Position numbers and translations under genes: made by a program. This document shows, one piece after another, positions 1 through 13,689 of a stretch of DNA of 64,000 nt. Source of the stretch: Marinomonas maritima (GTDB lineage Bacteria > Pseudomonadota > Gammaproteobacteria > Pseudomonadales > Marinomonadaceae); the NCBI RefSeq assembly GCF_024435075.2, contig NZ_JAMZEG020000002.1:248001-312000 (forward strand). Direction: 5' to 3'. Below the pieces are notes generated by a model. The model was not told where the DNA came from. It made no database searches and was given only the letters and a program-made list of their open reading frames with translations. Every line of letters starts with the position of its first letter. The first letter of the stretch is position 1.

Positions 1-1
1 T

Positions 2-31
2 AAAAGCCTCACCTCAGTGTGAGGCTTTTTT
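2..31 (+). terminator. Rho-independent terminator of an upstream gene
   Basis: A 7-bp GC-rich stem (GCCTCAC at 6-12, GTGAGGC at 19-25) with a 6-nt loop is extended by A/T pairs and followed by a run of T. It closes a gene lying left of the window; the first three bases may even be its TAA stop. Confidence 0.85.
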
Positions 32-280
32 ATTTATGATTTCTGCAATTCAACGATATTATTCGTCTTTTTTTATGCACCTTTGCGTTACTTTTTTCAG
101 TGAATACGTACTAGAATCAGGGAGATGTTTGCGCCTGAAGTGCGTGATTTATCACTGCTTAGAGTGTTTTTTAGCGGAAGGGTGAATATTTTTGTCAGTT
201 AACTGGCGCTTTTTTGTTATTGATGAAAATCCTTCTCAAACTACTATAGATAGCAAGAAAATAATATATATGAGGGACTT
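32..280 (+). promoter_or_regulatory. Leader/promoter region of etfBA
   Basis: About 250 bases without a gene. The only structure I see is the 10-bp palindrome CAGTTAACTG at 196-205, which could be an operator for a fatty-acid-responsive regulator. It does not match a consensus I can name, and I could not assign a confident -35/-10 pair. A GAGGGAC Shine-Dalgarno precedes the etfB ATG. Confidence 0.25.
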
Positions 281-1033
281 ATGAAAATCCTAGTATCCGT
301 AAAACGAGTGATTGACTACAACGTCAAAGTTCGCGTTAAAGCCGATCATACTGCGGTTGATCTTACTAACGTCAAAATGTCTATGAACCCTTTCTGTGAA
401 ATCGCAGTAGAAGAAGCCATTCGATTAAAAGAGAAAGGCGTGGCGACTGAAGTCGTTGTGGTTTCCGTTGGTTCTAAAAGCTGCCATGAAACATTGCGAA
501 CGGCGCTGGCTTTAGGTGCTGATCGTGCTATTCAAGTAGACACGGAAGACGGTTTAGATTCTCTTTCGGTGGCTAAATTATTGGCTAAAGTGGCTCAAGA
601 AGAAGCGGCCGATTTAGTGATCATGGGTAAGCAAGCGATTGATTCTGATAATAATCAGACAGGACAAATGGTTGCCGCATTATTGGATTATCCACAAGCA
701 ACGTTTGCTTCTGAAGTGGTAATTGAAAATGGCGAAGCACAAGTGACCCGTGAAGTGGATGGTGGTTTGCAAACATTGGCTATCACGCTTCCTGCTGTTA
801 TTACGACAGATTTACGTTTAAACGAACCGCGTTTTGCTTCTTTACCTAATATTATGAAGGCTAAGAAAAAACCATTAGATGTGAAAACACCAGCAGATCT
901 TGGTGTAGAAGTTGGGTCCAATGTCAGCATTGTTTCTGTCACACCGCCGCCGCAACGTGCGGGTGGTATTAAAGTGGGCTCTGTTGCTGAGTTGGTAGAC
1001 AAACTTAAAAATGAAGCGAAGGTGGTGTCATGA
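281..1033 (+). CDS. etfB: Electron transfer flavoprotein subunit beta
   Basis: This is the 250-residue beta subunit of the soluble ETF heterodimer. ETF collects electrons from acyl-CoA and other dehydrogenases and passes them to ETF-ubiquinone oxidoreductase. It starts [10 protein letters not shown], as EtfB proteins do, and carries the family stretch around [16 protein letters not shown]. Length is normal for the family. The start is an ATG behind GAGGG. The stop overlaps the etfA start (ATGA), showing translational coupling. Placement just upstream of fadBA fits a role in beta-oxidation. No acyl-CoA dehydrogenase or ETF-QO gene is in the window. Confidence 0.95.
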   Translation: MKILVSVKRVIDYNVKVRVKADHTAVDLTNVKMSMNPFCEIAVEEAIRLKEKGVATEVVVVSVGSKSCHETLRTALALGADRAIQVDTEDGLDSLSVAKLLAKVAQEEAADLVIMGKQAIDSDNNQTGQMVAALLDYPQATFASEVVIENGEAQVTREVDGGLQTLAITLPAVITTDLRLNEPRFASLPNIMKAKKKPLDVKTPADLGVEVGSNVSIVSVTPPPQRAGGIKVGSVAELVDKLKNEAKVVS

Positions 1034-1959
1034 GCGTTTTAATTATTGCAGAACACGATAATAAGACTTTAAAACCTGCGACCTTGAATACGGTGACGGC
1101 AGCGACTCAAATTGACTCTGACGTGCATTTATTGATTGTCGGTTTTGAATGTCAAACCGTGGTTGAGCAAGCAAGCCAAGTGACGGGAGTGACCAAAGTT
1201 ATGGTCGCTGACAATACGGTTTACGAACACCAATTGGCAGAAAATGTTTCTAAATTGATTGTTGAAGTCGCCAGTGGCTACGGTCATATATTAGCCCCAG
1301 CAACAACAACAGGTAAAAATACGTTGCCGCGCGTCGCCGCTTTATTGAATGTGGCGCAGTTGTCGGATGTCATTAAAGTTGAGTCACCAGATACGTTTGT
1401 GCGCCCAATTTACGCAGGCAACGCGATTGCGACAGTAAAAACCACGGATGCTGTTAAAGTTTTGACGATTCGTTCAACAGGTTTTGATCCAGCGGCAAGT
1501 GAAGGCGGTAATGCTGAGCGTGAAGTGCTTTCACAAGCGATTGTTTCTGACCGTAGCCGTTTCGTAAAAGAACAATTGGCTGAGTCTGATCGTCCAGAAT
1601 TAACGGCGGCTAGTATCATTATTTCTGGTGGACGAGGCATGGGTAACGGTGACAACTTCAAATTATTAGAAGGGGTTGCAGACAAGTTAGGTGCAGCGAT
1701 AGGGGCCTCTCGTGCCGCCGTTGATGCCGGCTTTGTTCCTAACGATTTGCAAGTGGGTCAAACCGGTAAAACGGTTGCGCCAGATCTGTATATAGCCGTT
1801 GGTATCTCAGGTGCCATTCAGCATCTTGCAGGTATGAAAGACTCTAAAGTCATTGTTGCTATCAACAAAGATGAAGAAGCGCCTATTTTCCAAGTAGCGG
1901 ATTATGGTTTGGTTGCGGATCTATTTGATGCCGTACCAGAGTTAGAAAAGAGCCTTTAA
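1030..1959 (+). CDS. etfA: Electron transfer flavoprotein subunit alpha
   Basis: This is the 309-residue alpha subunit, which holds the FAD. The N-terminal half is the variable ETF fold. The C-terminal FAD domain shows the signature region [11 protein letters not shown], then [15 protein letters not shown] and [20 protein letters not shown], which are hallmark EtfA segments. It overlaps etfB by four bases, so the subunits are made in step. After its stop come about 90 bases before fadB, with no clear terminator, so one etfBA-fadBA transcript is plausible. Confidence 0.95.
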   Translation: MSVLIIAEHDNKTLKPATLNTVTAATQIDSDVHLLIVGFECQTVVEQASQVTGVTKVMVADNTVYEHQLAENVSKLIVEVASGYGHILAPATTTGKNTLPRVAALLNVAQLSDVIKVESPDTFVRPIYAGNAIATVKTTDAVKVLTIRSTGFDPAASEGGNAEREVLSQAIVSDRSRFVKEQLAESDRPELTAASIIISGGRGMGNGDNFKLLEGVADKLGAAIGASRAAVDAGFVPNDLQVGQTGKTVAPDLYIAVGISGAIQHLAGMKDSKVIVAINKDEEAPIFQVADYGLVADLFDAVPELEKSL

Positions 1960-2049
1960 TCACTTTGTGAAAGAAAGCAAAATATTCAAATACCGGATTA
2001 CGGTGTATCACAACCACCGTAATCAAAATAAAAATAATTGGAGACCAGC

Positions 2050-4200
2050 ATGATATTCGAAGGACAAGCAGTCAAGGTTGCAGTCGATGATGCAGGCGTG
2101 GCAACGGTCACTCTGGATTTGGTCGGTGAGTCGGTTAATAAGTTCAACAGTCTTACGTTGAGTGAGTTAACTAAAGTCGTCGATATACTCAAACATACTG
2201 ACGATTTAAAAGGCGTTATTTTTGCGAGCGCGAAAGACGTATTTGTCGTCGGTGCAGATATCACAGAATTTACGTCATGGTTCAAACTAGATGACGAAGA
2301 TTTAGCGGATAAGCTACAAAACGCTCACAATATTTTTAATGATATCTCTAACTTATCTTGTCCAACCGTGGCGGCGATTAATGGTATCGCGCTTGGCGGT
2401 GGTATGGAGCTGGTTTTATCGTGTGATTATCGTGTGATGGCCGACACGGCAAAAATAGGTTTGCCTGAAACCCAGTTGGGTATTTACCCAGGTTGGGGTG
2501 GCACAGTGCGCTTACCGCGCTTGATCGGTCCAGATAATGCTTGTGAATGGATTTGTGGTGGTGCTCAGAAGCGAAGTGCAGATGCGTTGAAAGACGGCGC
2601 AGTGGATGCCGTTGTCCCAGCCGCTAAAGTGAATGACTCTGCTCGTCACTTAATTCAACAGGTTCTTGACGGTAAACTTGACTACCATGCACGCCGCGAT
2701 GAATTGCGTGCGCCAATGGTATTTTCTCCTATCGAAAAAATGATGATTTTCGAATCGGTTCGTGGTGTGGTTGGTGCAAAAGCAGGCAAACATTACCCTG
2801 CACCAATGGCGGCGATTAAGACGATAGAAAAAGGCATCAGTCAGGACATGGAAAAAGCCCTTGATACTGAAATCAAAGGTTTTATTAAACTGGCGAAAGG
2901 TCCTGTAGCAAAATCTTTGGTTAACCTGTTTTTAAGCGATCAACAGATTAAGAAAACGGCCAGTAAATACGCGAAAAATGCGACACCGGTGAAGCAAGCC
3001 GCTGTATTGGGTGCGGGTATCATGGGTGGCGGTGTTGCTTATCAATCGGCTTCTAAAGGCACGCCAATTATCATGAAAGACATTCGTACTGAAGCGCTAG
3101 AGCTTGGGTTGAATGAAGCGAATAAACTCTTTAATGGCCAAGTAGAGCGTGGACGTTTAACCACAGAGAAAGCCTTTAAAGCGATGAGCGGTATTGTTCC
3201 TGCATTGACTTATGGTGAATTTGAACATGTTGATTTAGTGGTCGAAGCCGTTGTTGAAAACGTGAAGATCAAGAAATCGGTTTTGGCTGAAGTCGAAACG
3301 AAGATTGCCGACGATGCGATTCTAACGTCTAACACATCGACGATTTCTATTACTGAATTAGCAAAAGATCTTAAGCGCCCAGAAAACTTCTGTGGCATGC
3401 ATTTCTTCAACCCTGTGCATCGTATGCCGTTGGTCGAAGTCATTCGTGGCGAAAAAACCAGTGATGCTGCGATTGCTAAAACCGTAGCGTATGCTCAAGC
3501 GATGGGTAAAACCCCAGTGGTAGTGAATGATTGCCCAGGTTTCCTTGTGAACCGAGTGTTATTTCCTTACTTCGCTGGTTTTTCTTTGATGATACAAGAA
3601 GGTGCTGATTTCCAAGTGGTGGATAAAACCATGGAGAAATTTGGTTGGCCAATGGGCCCAGCTTACTTGTTGGACGTAGTGGGTGTCGATACGGCGTTTC
3701 ATGCCGACCAGGTGATGGCGGAAGGCTTCCCAGATCGCATGAAGCATGAAGGCAAAAATGCGGTTGATCGTTTGTTCGAGCTTGAGCGTTTTGGTCAGAA
3801 AAATGGCAAAGGTTTTTATAGTTACGAACCTGATCGCCGAGGTAAGCCGAAAAAAGTGTTCAATGAAGAAATCAATGCTTTGTTGGCCCCTGTTGTTACT
3901 TCTCAGTCTGAACTGACCGAAGAAGATATTATTGCTCGTATGATGATTCCGCTTTGTGTCGAGACTGTTCGATGCGTAGAAGAAAACATTGTTGCGTCAG
4001 CAGCGGAAGCAGACATGGGATTGATCTACGGTATTGGTTTCCCTCCATACCTTGGCGGTGCGTTGCACTACCTAGACCAAATGGGACTGCAGGCATTTTG
4101 TGACCTTGCAGACAAATACAGCCACTTAGGTAAATTGTACGAGCCAACCGCGAAAATGCGTGAAATGGCGAAAAACAATGAAACCTATTACAGCGCATAA
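2050..4200 (+). CDS. fadB: Fatty acid oxidation complex subunit alpha
   Basis: This is the multifunctional alpha subunit, with enoyl-CoA hydratase/isomerase in the N-terminal half (oxyanion region around [12 protein letters not shown]) and L-3-hydroxyacyl-CoA dehydrogenase in the C-terminal half (Rossmann motif GAGIMGGG, catalytic-histidine segment GMHFFNPVH). At 716 residues it matches FadB length. I chose the ATG at 2050 because TTGGAG lies just upstream; an in-frame TTG four codons earlier falls inside that ribosome binding site. fadA follows 27 bases later. The pair should form the alpha2-beta2 trifunctional complex in the cytoplasm. Confidence 0.96.
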   Translation: MIFEGQAVKVAVDDAGVATVTLDLVGESVNKFNSLTLSELTKVVDILKHTDDLKGVIFASAKDVFVVGADITEFTSWFKLDDEDLADKLQNAHNIFNDISNLSCPTVAAINGIALGGGMELVLSCDYRVMADTAKIGLPETQLGIYPGWGGTVRLPRLIGPDNACEWICGGAQKRSADALKDGAVDAVVPAAKVNDSARHLIQQVLDGKLDYHARRDELRAPMVFSPIEKMMIFESVRGVVGAKAGKHYPAPMAAIKTIEKGISQDMEKALDTEIKGFIKLAKGPVAKSLVNLFLSDQQIKKTASKYAKNATPVKQAAVLGAGIMGGGVAYQSASKGTPIIMKDIRTEALELGLNEANKLFNGQVERGRLTTEKAFKAMSGIVPALTYGEFEHVDLVVEAVVENVKIKKSVLAEVETKIADDAILTSNTSTISITELAKDLKRPENFCGMHFFNPVHRMPLVEVIRGEKTSDAAIAKTVAYAQAMGKTPVVVNDCPGFLVNRVLFPYFAGFSLMIQEGADFQVVDKTMEKFGWPMGPAYLLDVVGVDTAFHADQVMAEGFPDRMKHEGKNAVDRLFELERFGQKNGKGFYSYEPDRRGKPKKVFNEEINALLAPVVTSQSELTEEDIIARMMIPLCVETVRCVEENIVASAAEADMGLIYGIGFPPYLGGALHYLDQMGLQAFCDLADKYSHLGKLYEPTAKMREMAKNNETYYSA

Positions 4201-4215
4201 TTTCCCAGAGGTTAG

Positions 4216-5403
<1,188 letters not shown>

Positions 5404-5474
5404 AAAGGTTGAACTAAGCGCATGAAGTTATGTGCATCCTTGCTTTAGAACAGCAAATTAAAATCTCTGTCTTT

Positions 5475-5500
5475 GCCCCGCCTTGTGCGGGGCTTTTTTT
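5475..5500 (+). terminator. Rho-independent terminator of etfBA-fadBA
   Basis: GCCCCGC pairs with GCGGGGC around a short CTTGT-type loop and is followed directly by a run of T. It ends the fad transcript. Confidence 0.9.
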
Positions 5501-5582
5501 GCACTGGTGTTTTTTATGATCTTGTCAGATGATTGGAGTCATTCTACAAGTGATAACAAGATTGGTTAAAGAGGGTTGTTTC

Positions 5583-6551
5583 GTGAAAATAGCGGTATTA
5601 GACGATTATCAAAACAGCGTAAAAGACCTTGAGTGTTTTTCCATTTTAGACGGTCATGAGGTACACATATTTAATGAAACCTTTGCGAATACTGGTGACT
5701 TAGTCGCGAATCTAAAGGGTTTTGATGCCCTTGTTTTGATCCGTGAGCGCACCATAATTACTGAGGAATTGCTTGCTAACTTGCCTAATTTAAAACTGAT
5801 TAGCCAAACAGGTAAAGTCAGTAATCATATTGATGCCAAGCTTTGTCACCAATATGGTGTTGCCGTGTCGGAAGGTATTGGTTCTCCTGTTGCCCCTTCT
5901 GAATTGTGCTGGGGGCTGATCATGGCCGCGAGTCGCCATATTCCACAATATGTTTCCAATTTATCACAAGGTCAATGGCAGCAGTCGGGCGCTTTAGGTC
6001 TTGGGCGAGTACTGAATGGCGCGGTATTAGGCATTTGGGGATACGGTAAAATTGGTCAGCGTATTGCTCAGTATGCGAAAGTGTTTGGCATGAAAGTTCT
6101 TGTTTGGGGAAGTGAATCATCACGGGCACTTGCTCAAGAACACGGTTTTTCAGCGGCGCAATCGAAAGCAGAATTCTTTCAAACCGCCGATATTATTTCT
6201 TTGCATTTAAGGCTGCATGAAGCCACTACAGCGTGTGTAACGAAGGGCGATTTAGCACAAATGAAGTCTGATGCGCTGTTCGTGAATATCAGTCGTGCAG
6301 AATTGATAGAAAGTGGGGCTTTGTACCATGAAATGTTATCCAGTCCATCCAAACGTGCAGCGGTTGATGTATTTGAAACAGAGCCAGCTAACCTTGATAA
6401 CGAGCCTTTGTTGTCACTGCCAAATGTGCTTTGTACACCGCATATTGGTTATGTGGAAAAATCCAGTTATGAACTTTATTTTAAGATCGCCTTTGAAAAT
6501 ATTGTCGCGTTTTCGAATGGAAAAGCAGAAAATTTAGTGATTAAGTTATAA
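5583..6551 (+). CDS. D-2-hydroxyacid dehydrogenase, NAD-binding
   Basis: This is a 322-residue member of the D-isomer-specific 2-hydroxyacid dehydrogenase family (SerA/LdhA-like). The dinucleotide fold is shown by GIWGYGKIGQ, the substrate-side arginine by NISRAELI, the Asp/Glu relay by AVDVFETEP and the catalytic histidine by TPHIGY. I chose the GTG at 5583 because GAGGG precedes it by seven bases and the protein then starts VKIAVLDDYQ, as homologues do; an upstream in-frame ATG would add an atypical leader. It stands alone between two terminators, so the true substrate cannot be read from context. Confidence 0.85.
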   Translation: MKIAVLDDYQNSVKDLECFSILDGHEVHIFNETFANTGDLVANLKGFDALVLIRERTIITEELLANLPNLKLISQTGKVSNHIDAKLCHQYGVAVSEGIGSPVAPSELCWGLIMAASRHIPQYVSNLSQGQWQQSGALGLGRVLNGAVLGIWGYGKIGQRIAQYAKVFGMKVLVWGSESSRALAQEHGFSAAQSKAEFFQTADIISLHLRLHEATTACVTKGDLAQMKSDALFVNISRAELIESGALYHEMLSSPSKRAAVDVFETEPANLDNEPLLSLPNVLCTPHIGYVEKSSYELYFKIAFENIVAFSNGKAENLVIKL

Positions 6552-6578
6552 AATCAGCATTGAGTTAACGTTATTATT

Positions 6579-6605
6579 AGAGCACGTTAATTCGTGCTCT
6601 TTTTA
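6579..6605 (+). terminator. Rho-independent terminator
   Basis: AGAGCACG and CGTGCTCT form a perfect 8-bp stem around TTAATT, followed by a T run. It ends the hydroxyacid dehydrogenase transcript. Confidence 0.9.
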
Positions 6606-6686
6606 AGTAAAAGCCTTTTAACTAATCAGTGTGATGCTTAGTCATTACGCTAATGGATATATTTTTAATCACATAGGATGTTTATT

Positions 6687-7106
6687 ATGAAAACTCTTTT
6701 ATCTGTTCTGCTTTTTACTGTCCCCGTATTATCTTCAACTCAGTTAGTCGCGCAAGAAAGTACGGAAAAAGCGGTGTGTGAGCCCAAAGACATTACTTCT
6801 GTGTCCTACATGGAAAATCTACAACCGAATAGTGATGTAGAGGTAGGTGCCATTTATCAAGCCAAAACAGAGCAGTTAATTGCCTTCGCGAAAAAATATA
6901 ATCTTGAAGACTTTCAAATTATTAATCAAGATGCGTCCGTGAGTGCTAACTGTTGTGGCAATTATGGATCACAAATAAGCATGAACTACACTGTGACGTA
7001 TAAACCCAGTTACAGCGCGTTCACCGCATTTTATAAAGATGGCGGCACTGGAATGGTATCAACTTATCGTGTTGGCTTAGAAAATTGCCCAACAACGACT
7101 CATTAA
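6687..7106 (+). CDS. Small exported protein of unknown function
   Basis: I do not recognise this family. From the ATG at 6687 the 139-residue product starts with a typical Sec signal peptide (Lys, a hydrophobic stretch of about 15 residues, then polar sequence after VAQ), so it is probably periplasmic. The mature part has four cysteines, including a CC pair in SANCCGNYG, suggesting disulfides. The ATG at 6678 is possible, but AGG touches it; the second ATG has better spacing. It is monocistronic, with a terminator upstream and the converging codA downstream. Confidence 0.65.
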   Translation: MKTLLSVLLFTVPVLSSTQLVAQESTEKAVCEPKDITSVSYMENLQPNSDVEVGAIYQAKTEQLIAFAKKYNLEDFQIINQDASVSANCCGNYGSQISMNYTVTYKPSYSAFTAFYKDGGTGMVSTYRVGLENCPTTTH

Positions 7107-7135
7107 CTTTACATGTTTGCTACTGGAGGCGTCTT

Positions 7136-8389
7136 CTAAGACGCCTCTGTAATCCAAGGTTGAGTGATAACGTTGGATGGTTGTCGTTGCATGATGATTT
7201 CGCCATGACGCACGGATAGCAACACTTCGCCTTGGCGACGAATAACGCTGTAGTCGTCGTTCCCTTCTAGTAAAATGAAATTTGCAGGGTTGCCGATTTC
7301 TATACCATAGCCTTTTAGACACATTGTTTTAGCGCTGTTGTCTGTAATCATATCCAGTGCTTTTTCGTAGTCTTGATAGCCCATCATTTGGCAGATATGC
7401 AGGGCAAAATCTAGAGTGCGTAATAGTTTTCCATTACCCAACGAATACCAAGGATCAAAGATAGAATCTTGCCCTAAACAGACGTTGATGTTGGCTTCGC
7501 GTAATTCTTTGACGCGAGTAACGCCGCGGCGTTTTGGGTAAGTGTCAAATCGGCCTTGTAAGTGAATACTTTCGGTTGGACAGGAAATAAAGTTAATGCC
7601 TGAATTTTTTAATAAGCGGAACAGCTTCGAACAATAAGCGTTATCGTAAGAATGCATGGCGGTTGTGTGGCTTGCTGTGACGCGTGATCCCATATCGTGA
7701 AACAGCGCTCCACAGGCGAGAAACTCTAAAAACCGAGAATTCGGATCATCAATTTCGTCACAATGTACATCAACCAGTCGGTCATATTTTATCGCCAGCT
7801 CCAAGATCAGTTTGACGGACTTCTCACCCAATTCACGTGTGTATTCAAAGTGTGGAATACCACCTACGACATCGGCGCCTATCTTTAGGGCTTCTTCCAT
7901 CAGTGCTAAACCATTGGGGTAAGACAGCATACCATCTTGTGGAAACGCGACGATTTGTATGTCTATTTTGTCTTTTAATTCGTCTCGTAATGCACATAAA
8001 GTACGAACCCCAATTAAGGTTGGATCCGTTGTATCGGCATGGGTTCGAATGGCTTGAACCCCGTTTTGTATCAATAGTTCTATGGTGGATAGGGCGCGCT
8101 TGCGAATGTCTGCTTCATTCAGCATCGATTTGCGTTGGCTCCAGCGTTCGATACCTTCGAATAAGGTGCCACTTTGATTCCACTCTGGCTCACCCGCCGT
8201 TAACGCAGCATCTAAGTGAATATGAGGCTCAACGAAGGGCGCGCAGACAAGGTTTCCTTCTGCATCAAATTCATCATTAGTGACGACTAACGTATTGTCT
8301 TGTTTTTCGATTTTAGTGAAATGGCCGTTTTCAATTTTTAAGGTGAATAACTCAGCTTGTTGACGTAAACGGGCGTTAATAATATGCAT
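7136..8389 (-). CDS. codA: Cytosine deaminase (CodA family)
   Basis: This is a zinc/iron amidohydrolase expected to convert cytosine to uracil. Over its 417 residues it follows E. coli CodA closely: metal-binding EPHIHLDAA, the segment WNQSGTLFEGIERW, VDVHCDEIDD, ASHTTAMHSY and HLQGRFDTYPKRRG. The metal-ligand aspartate is kept in GQDSIFDPW (D308), but the next residue is Ser where E. coli has Asp314. I chose the ATG at 8389; upstream in-frame sequence is unlike CodA. It is the last gene of codB-pucR-codA. The substitution leaves room for a related substrate such as isocytosine or another aminopyrimidine. Confidence 0.9.
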   Translation of the reverse strand: MHIINARLRQQAELFTLKIENGHFTKIEKQDNTLVVTNDEFDAEGNLVCAPFVEPHIHLDAALTAGEPEWNQSGTLFEGIERWSQRKSMLNEADIRKRALSTIELLIQNGVQAIRTHADTTDPTLIGVRTLCALRDELKDKIDIQIVAFPQDGMLSYPNGLALMEEALKIGADVVGGIPHFEYTRELGEKSVKLILELAIKYDRLVDVHCDEIDDPNSRFLEFLACGALFHDMGSRVTASHTTAMHSYDNAYCSKLFRLLKNSGINFISCPTESIHLQGRFDTYPKRRGVTRVKELREANINVCLGQDSIFDPWYSLGNGKLLRTLDFALHICQMMGYQDYEKALDMITDNSAKTMCLKGYGIEIGNPANFILLEGNDDYSVIRRQGEVLLSVRHGEIIMQRQPSNVITQPWITEAS

Positions 8390-8399
8390 AAAAAAAACC

Positions 8400-9644
8400 T
8401 CAATCGTTGGGACTGACAAGTGTGTCGGCTTGTTCTTCAATATCGTGATGATGAAACAGTATTTGTTCAATCAGTAGGGCATTTTGTAAGTTGAGCCGTA
8501 AAAAAGAGTCTTGTAAAGAATAGCCTAGACGTTGTTCAATTCTGTTTAGGCGATAACTTAATGTGTTTCTGTGAACACCCATTGCATCTGCAGTTTGTTG
8601 TTGGTGTCCAAAATGGTTGAAATAATGGTTTAGAGTGGACTTCATTTCCAGTGTGGAGGCGTCGCGTGCAAAACACAATTCTCCTAAATGTTGTTTGCAA
8701 AAGTCCGATAATAAACCGCGATTTGGGATGGCTGCATACAAGCGGGCAATGCCTAACTGTTCATAGAAAAATATACGTTGATGCTGATGTTTGACTGCAA
8801 ATTGCAATGCTTGACGAGCTTGCTCTGTTGCATCGGCTAGCTTGTCTAAACCTGTTTTTCTCTCGCTTACACCGATACATAACACCAGTAGTGGAAACTG
8901 TTTTTGCAGTAAGTTCAGTACTTGTTCTAATTCGTCATAGAGTTCTGTGGTGTCTTCAGTGACGGGCCATATCGCCAAAAGATCTTTTTCGTAAGTCAGA
9001 ACCGGCCAGTCGATGTCTCTGCGTTTTAGTATGCTACCTAAATGCTGTTCCAGTTCATGGTGCAAGTGTAGCAACTGATGATTTGAGTCGTCTGTACTTT
9101 GATCAAGGTGACTGATTCTTACCGCGAAAGTGGCGAAAGGATTCGTATCGCTAATGCCCAGATCCCCAGCACGCAAATGAATCAACTCAGGTGCTTGATC
9201 AAAGCCATTAATGAGTTTTGTTAAAAATAGCTTAACCGATTTACCTAGTAAGTTATCTTGTACTATGGCGTTACTGATGACCTCGGTTACCAAGACCATT
9301 TTCAAGCTATAGGGCTGTTCTAATACAGGAAGTTGATGTTGATTGGCAAGTTCTAATACGCTGTTGGGAATGTACTGAATAAACTCTGGGCCAGTCAAAA
9401 TGACCATCCCTGCGACGTTACTGTTTACCGCTTCTTGAACGAGTAGACAGAGGTTTTGTTCGGTACGACAATGATTTATTCCTGTAATAAAAACCAACTC
9501 GCCACCGCTGACCCAAGCTTGAATCGAGTCGTTCTCTGCGACATAAGGCCAACGCACTATGCGTTGGCCTCCGGTTAATCCTGCTCGAAAGGTAATGCTT
9601 TCTAGCCCTGGTAAGCGGGGGATATCTGCGCAACAAATACTCAC
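8400..9644 (-). CDS. PucR-family transcriptional regulator
   Basis: This is a 414-residue regulator with an N-terminal PucR sensory domain (roughly residues 5-125), a middle GGDEF-like/CdaR region and a C-terminal PucR-type helix-turn-helix around GVHRNTLSYRLNRIEQRLG. Such proteins respond to purine or pyrimidine metabolites and usually activate catabolic genes. It starts with GTG, and that codon overlaps the TGA of the permease gene, so it is translationally coupled to codB. Its position inside the operon suggests autoregulated control of cytosine uptake and deamination. Confidence 0.88.
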   Translation of the reverse strand: MSICCADIPRLPGLESITFRAGLTGGQRIVRWPYVAENDSIQAWVSGGELVFITGINHCRTEQNLCLLVQEAVNSNVAGMVILTGPEFIQYIPNSVLELANQHQLPVLEQPYSLKMVLVTEVISNAIVQDNLLGKSVKLFLTKLINGFDQAPELIHLRAGDLGISDTNPFATFAVRISHLDQSTDDSNHQLLHLHHELEQHLGSILKRRDIDWPVLTYEKDLLAIWPVTEDTTELYDELEQVLNLLQKQFPLLVLCIGVSERKTGLDKLADATEQARQALQFAVKHQHQRIFFYEQLGIARLYAAIPNRGLLSDFCKQHLGELCFARDASTLEMKSTLNHYFNHFGHQQQTADAMGVHRNTLSYRLNRIEQRLGYSLQDSFLRLNLQNALLIEQILFHHHDIEEQADTLVSPND

Positions 9645-10897
9645 TGAGCGTCTAGCGCTTTGGCTGTTTTGCGAAAAACCAGAAAAGATAAAATACCGTA
9701 TGACACCATAGCCATCAGAACGCCAACGATAGGCGGCATGACGGGAGAAGCATATGCTGCAGCGGAAGCAATAGCGTAAGACCCCAGTCCAATCCAGTTA
9801 AAATCTGGTAACTGAGCGTTTTCCAGTAATGGGTATTGCCCTTTATGGCGCAGCCAGAAATCCGCCATGATCACGCCACCGATGGGTGGAATAAAGGTCC
9901 CCAGTAACATTAGAAAAGGAATTAAGAAGTTATACATTCCAAAGACAGCCATTATTGTCCCGATGGCGGCTCCAATGACGGTAATGGTTCGACGTTTGTC
10001 AGTACGAAGCAGGTTACAACCCGCAACGGCAAAGTTATAAATCGTATTGTCCTGCGTTGTCCAAATATTCAGAAACAACATAAGCACCGCTAACACGACA
10101 AAACCTTGCGCCAGCATGACATCAACAATGTCAGCTTGTTGATAGATTAATGTGCCAAGAGCGCCGGTTAATACCATTAATCCATTACCGATGAAGAACG
10201 CGGCCATGGTTGCCCATATTGCGATTTTGCCACTTTTAGCAAATCGGCTCCAGTTGGTTGCTTGAGTAGCGCCGCTAACAAACGTCCCAATAACAATGGT
10301 AATGGCGGCAGTGAAACTTAAACTTTGAGTCGGTTCAATACCGAATAAAACAGACACACCGCCTACATCGACTAACCCAGTGTAAAGACTGATCAAGATA
10401 AAAATAAGCATGGCGGGAACCGCTACCCGCGACAGTATGTCCATGCCGCGAAAGCCAATCATGGCGGTAATACAGAACGCCATGCCGAATAAAATCATTA
10501 AGGGCGTTTGCCAAGCGTCTGGAGTACCTGTGACCTTGACCAAAACAATGGCAAGTGTCGCCGTTCCCCACGCATACCAGCCAATTTGAGTGAAACCAAG
10601 AATAAAGTCTGACAGTTTGCTACCCACTTCACCGAAGCAAAAACGTCCCATGAGTACGCTGTTTAGACCACTTTTATAAGCGATAAAAGCCAAACAAGAA
10701 GCATAAGTGCCGAGTAGCAAGTTGCCAACCAAAATAACTAAGAGCAATTCAAAAAAAGAAAAAGCCGTGCCTAATGTTCCGCCAGCCCACATGGTAGCGG
10801 TAAAGAAGGTAAATCCAAGCAGAATAAACGCCATTGGTAATAAACCTCGGCGTTTACTTTTGGGTACTTCAATTAATGGATAATCTGATTGCGTCAT
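9641..10897 (-). CDS. codB: Cytosine/purine permease (NCS1 family)
   Basis: This is a 418-residue inner-membrane permease with about twelve hydrophobic segments. It resembles E. coli CodB throughout, with TATMWAGGTLGT near the N-terminus, GNLLLGTY, and LNIWTTQDNTIYN in the helix 8 region where NCS1 members bind substrate. I placed the start at the ATG at 10897, behind GGGAGA; an ATG nine codons upstream lacks that spacing. It is the first gene of the codB-pucR-codA unit, so it should import the deaminase substrate by cation symport. Confidence 0.9.
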   Translation of the reverse strand: MTQSDYPLIEVPKSKRRGLLPMAFILLGFTFFTATMWAGGTLGTAFSFFELLLVILVGNLLLGTYASCLAFIAYKSGLNSVLMGRFCFGEVGSKLSDFILGFTQIGWYAWGTATLAIVLVKVTGTPDAWQTPLMILFGMAFCITAMIGFRGMDILSRVAVPAMLIFILISLYTGLVDVGGVSVLFGIEPTQSLSFTAAITIVIGTFVSGATQATNWSRFAKSGKIAIWATMAAFFIGNGLMVLTGALGTLIYQQADIVDVMLAQGFVVLAVLMLFLNIWTTQDNTIYNFAVAGCNLLRTDKRRTITVIGAAIGTIMAVFGMYNFLIPFLMLLGTFIPPIGGVIMADFWLRHKGQYPLLENAQLPDFNWIGLGSYAIASAAAYASPVMPPIVGVLMAMVSYGILSFLVFRKTAKALDAQ

Positions 10898-13458
<2,561 letters not shown>

Positions 13459-13480
13459 TATCCCAGTGTGACTAGCAGCC

Positions 13481-13514
13481 AAACCCGTAATTCCAAAGGA
13501 TTGCGGGTTTTTTT
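13481..13514 (+). terminator. Rho-independent terminator of katG
   Basis: An AAACCCG(T)AAT arm pairs imperfectly with ATT(G)CGGGTTT and leads into a T run just after the katG stop. Confidence 0.85.
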
Positions 13515-13689
13515 ATGTAAATAAGACGGCTACAAAAAACAACGTGTTAAAAGTAGCGCTTTGGTCTGTGGTGTTATAAATTTGCAGAAATTAGTTCAGT
13601 TAATATTTTTTAGTGGTAGTAATAAAAAATCAGACTAACATTAATGGATGAAGTTGAGTTTATAAAATTTTTAATAAGGTATTGGAATA

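Noticed and set aside
1410..1685. Several open frames antisense to etfA, fadB, katG, NRPS and other genes.
   Set aside because: They lie wholly inside well-supported genes, show no domain motifs and lack ribosome binding sites, so they are shadows of the coding strand.
7124..7147. Hairpin over the codA stop codon, GAGGCGTCTT/AAGACGCCTC, as a terminator.
   Set aside because: It has a stem but no T run on either strand beyond it, and it overlaps the coding end, so I did not call it a terminator.
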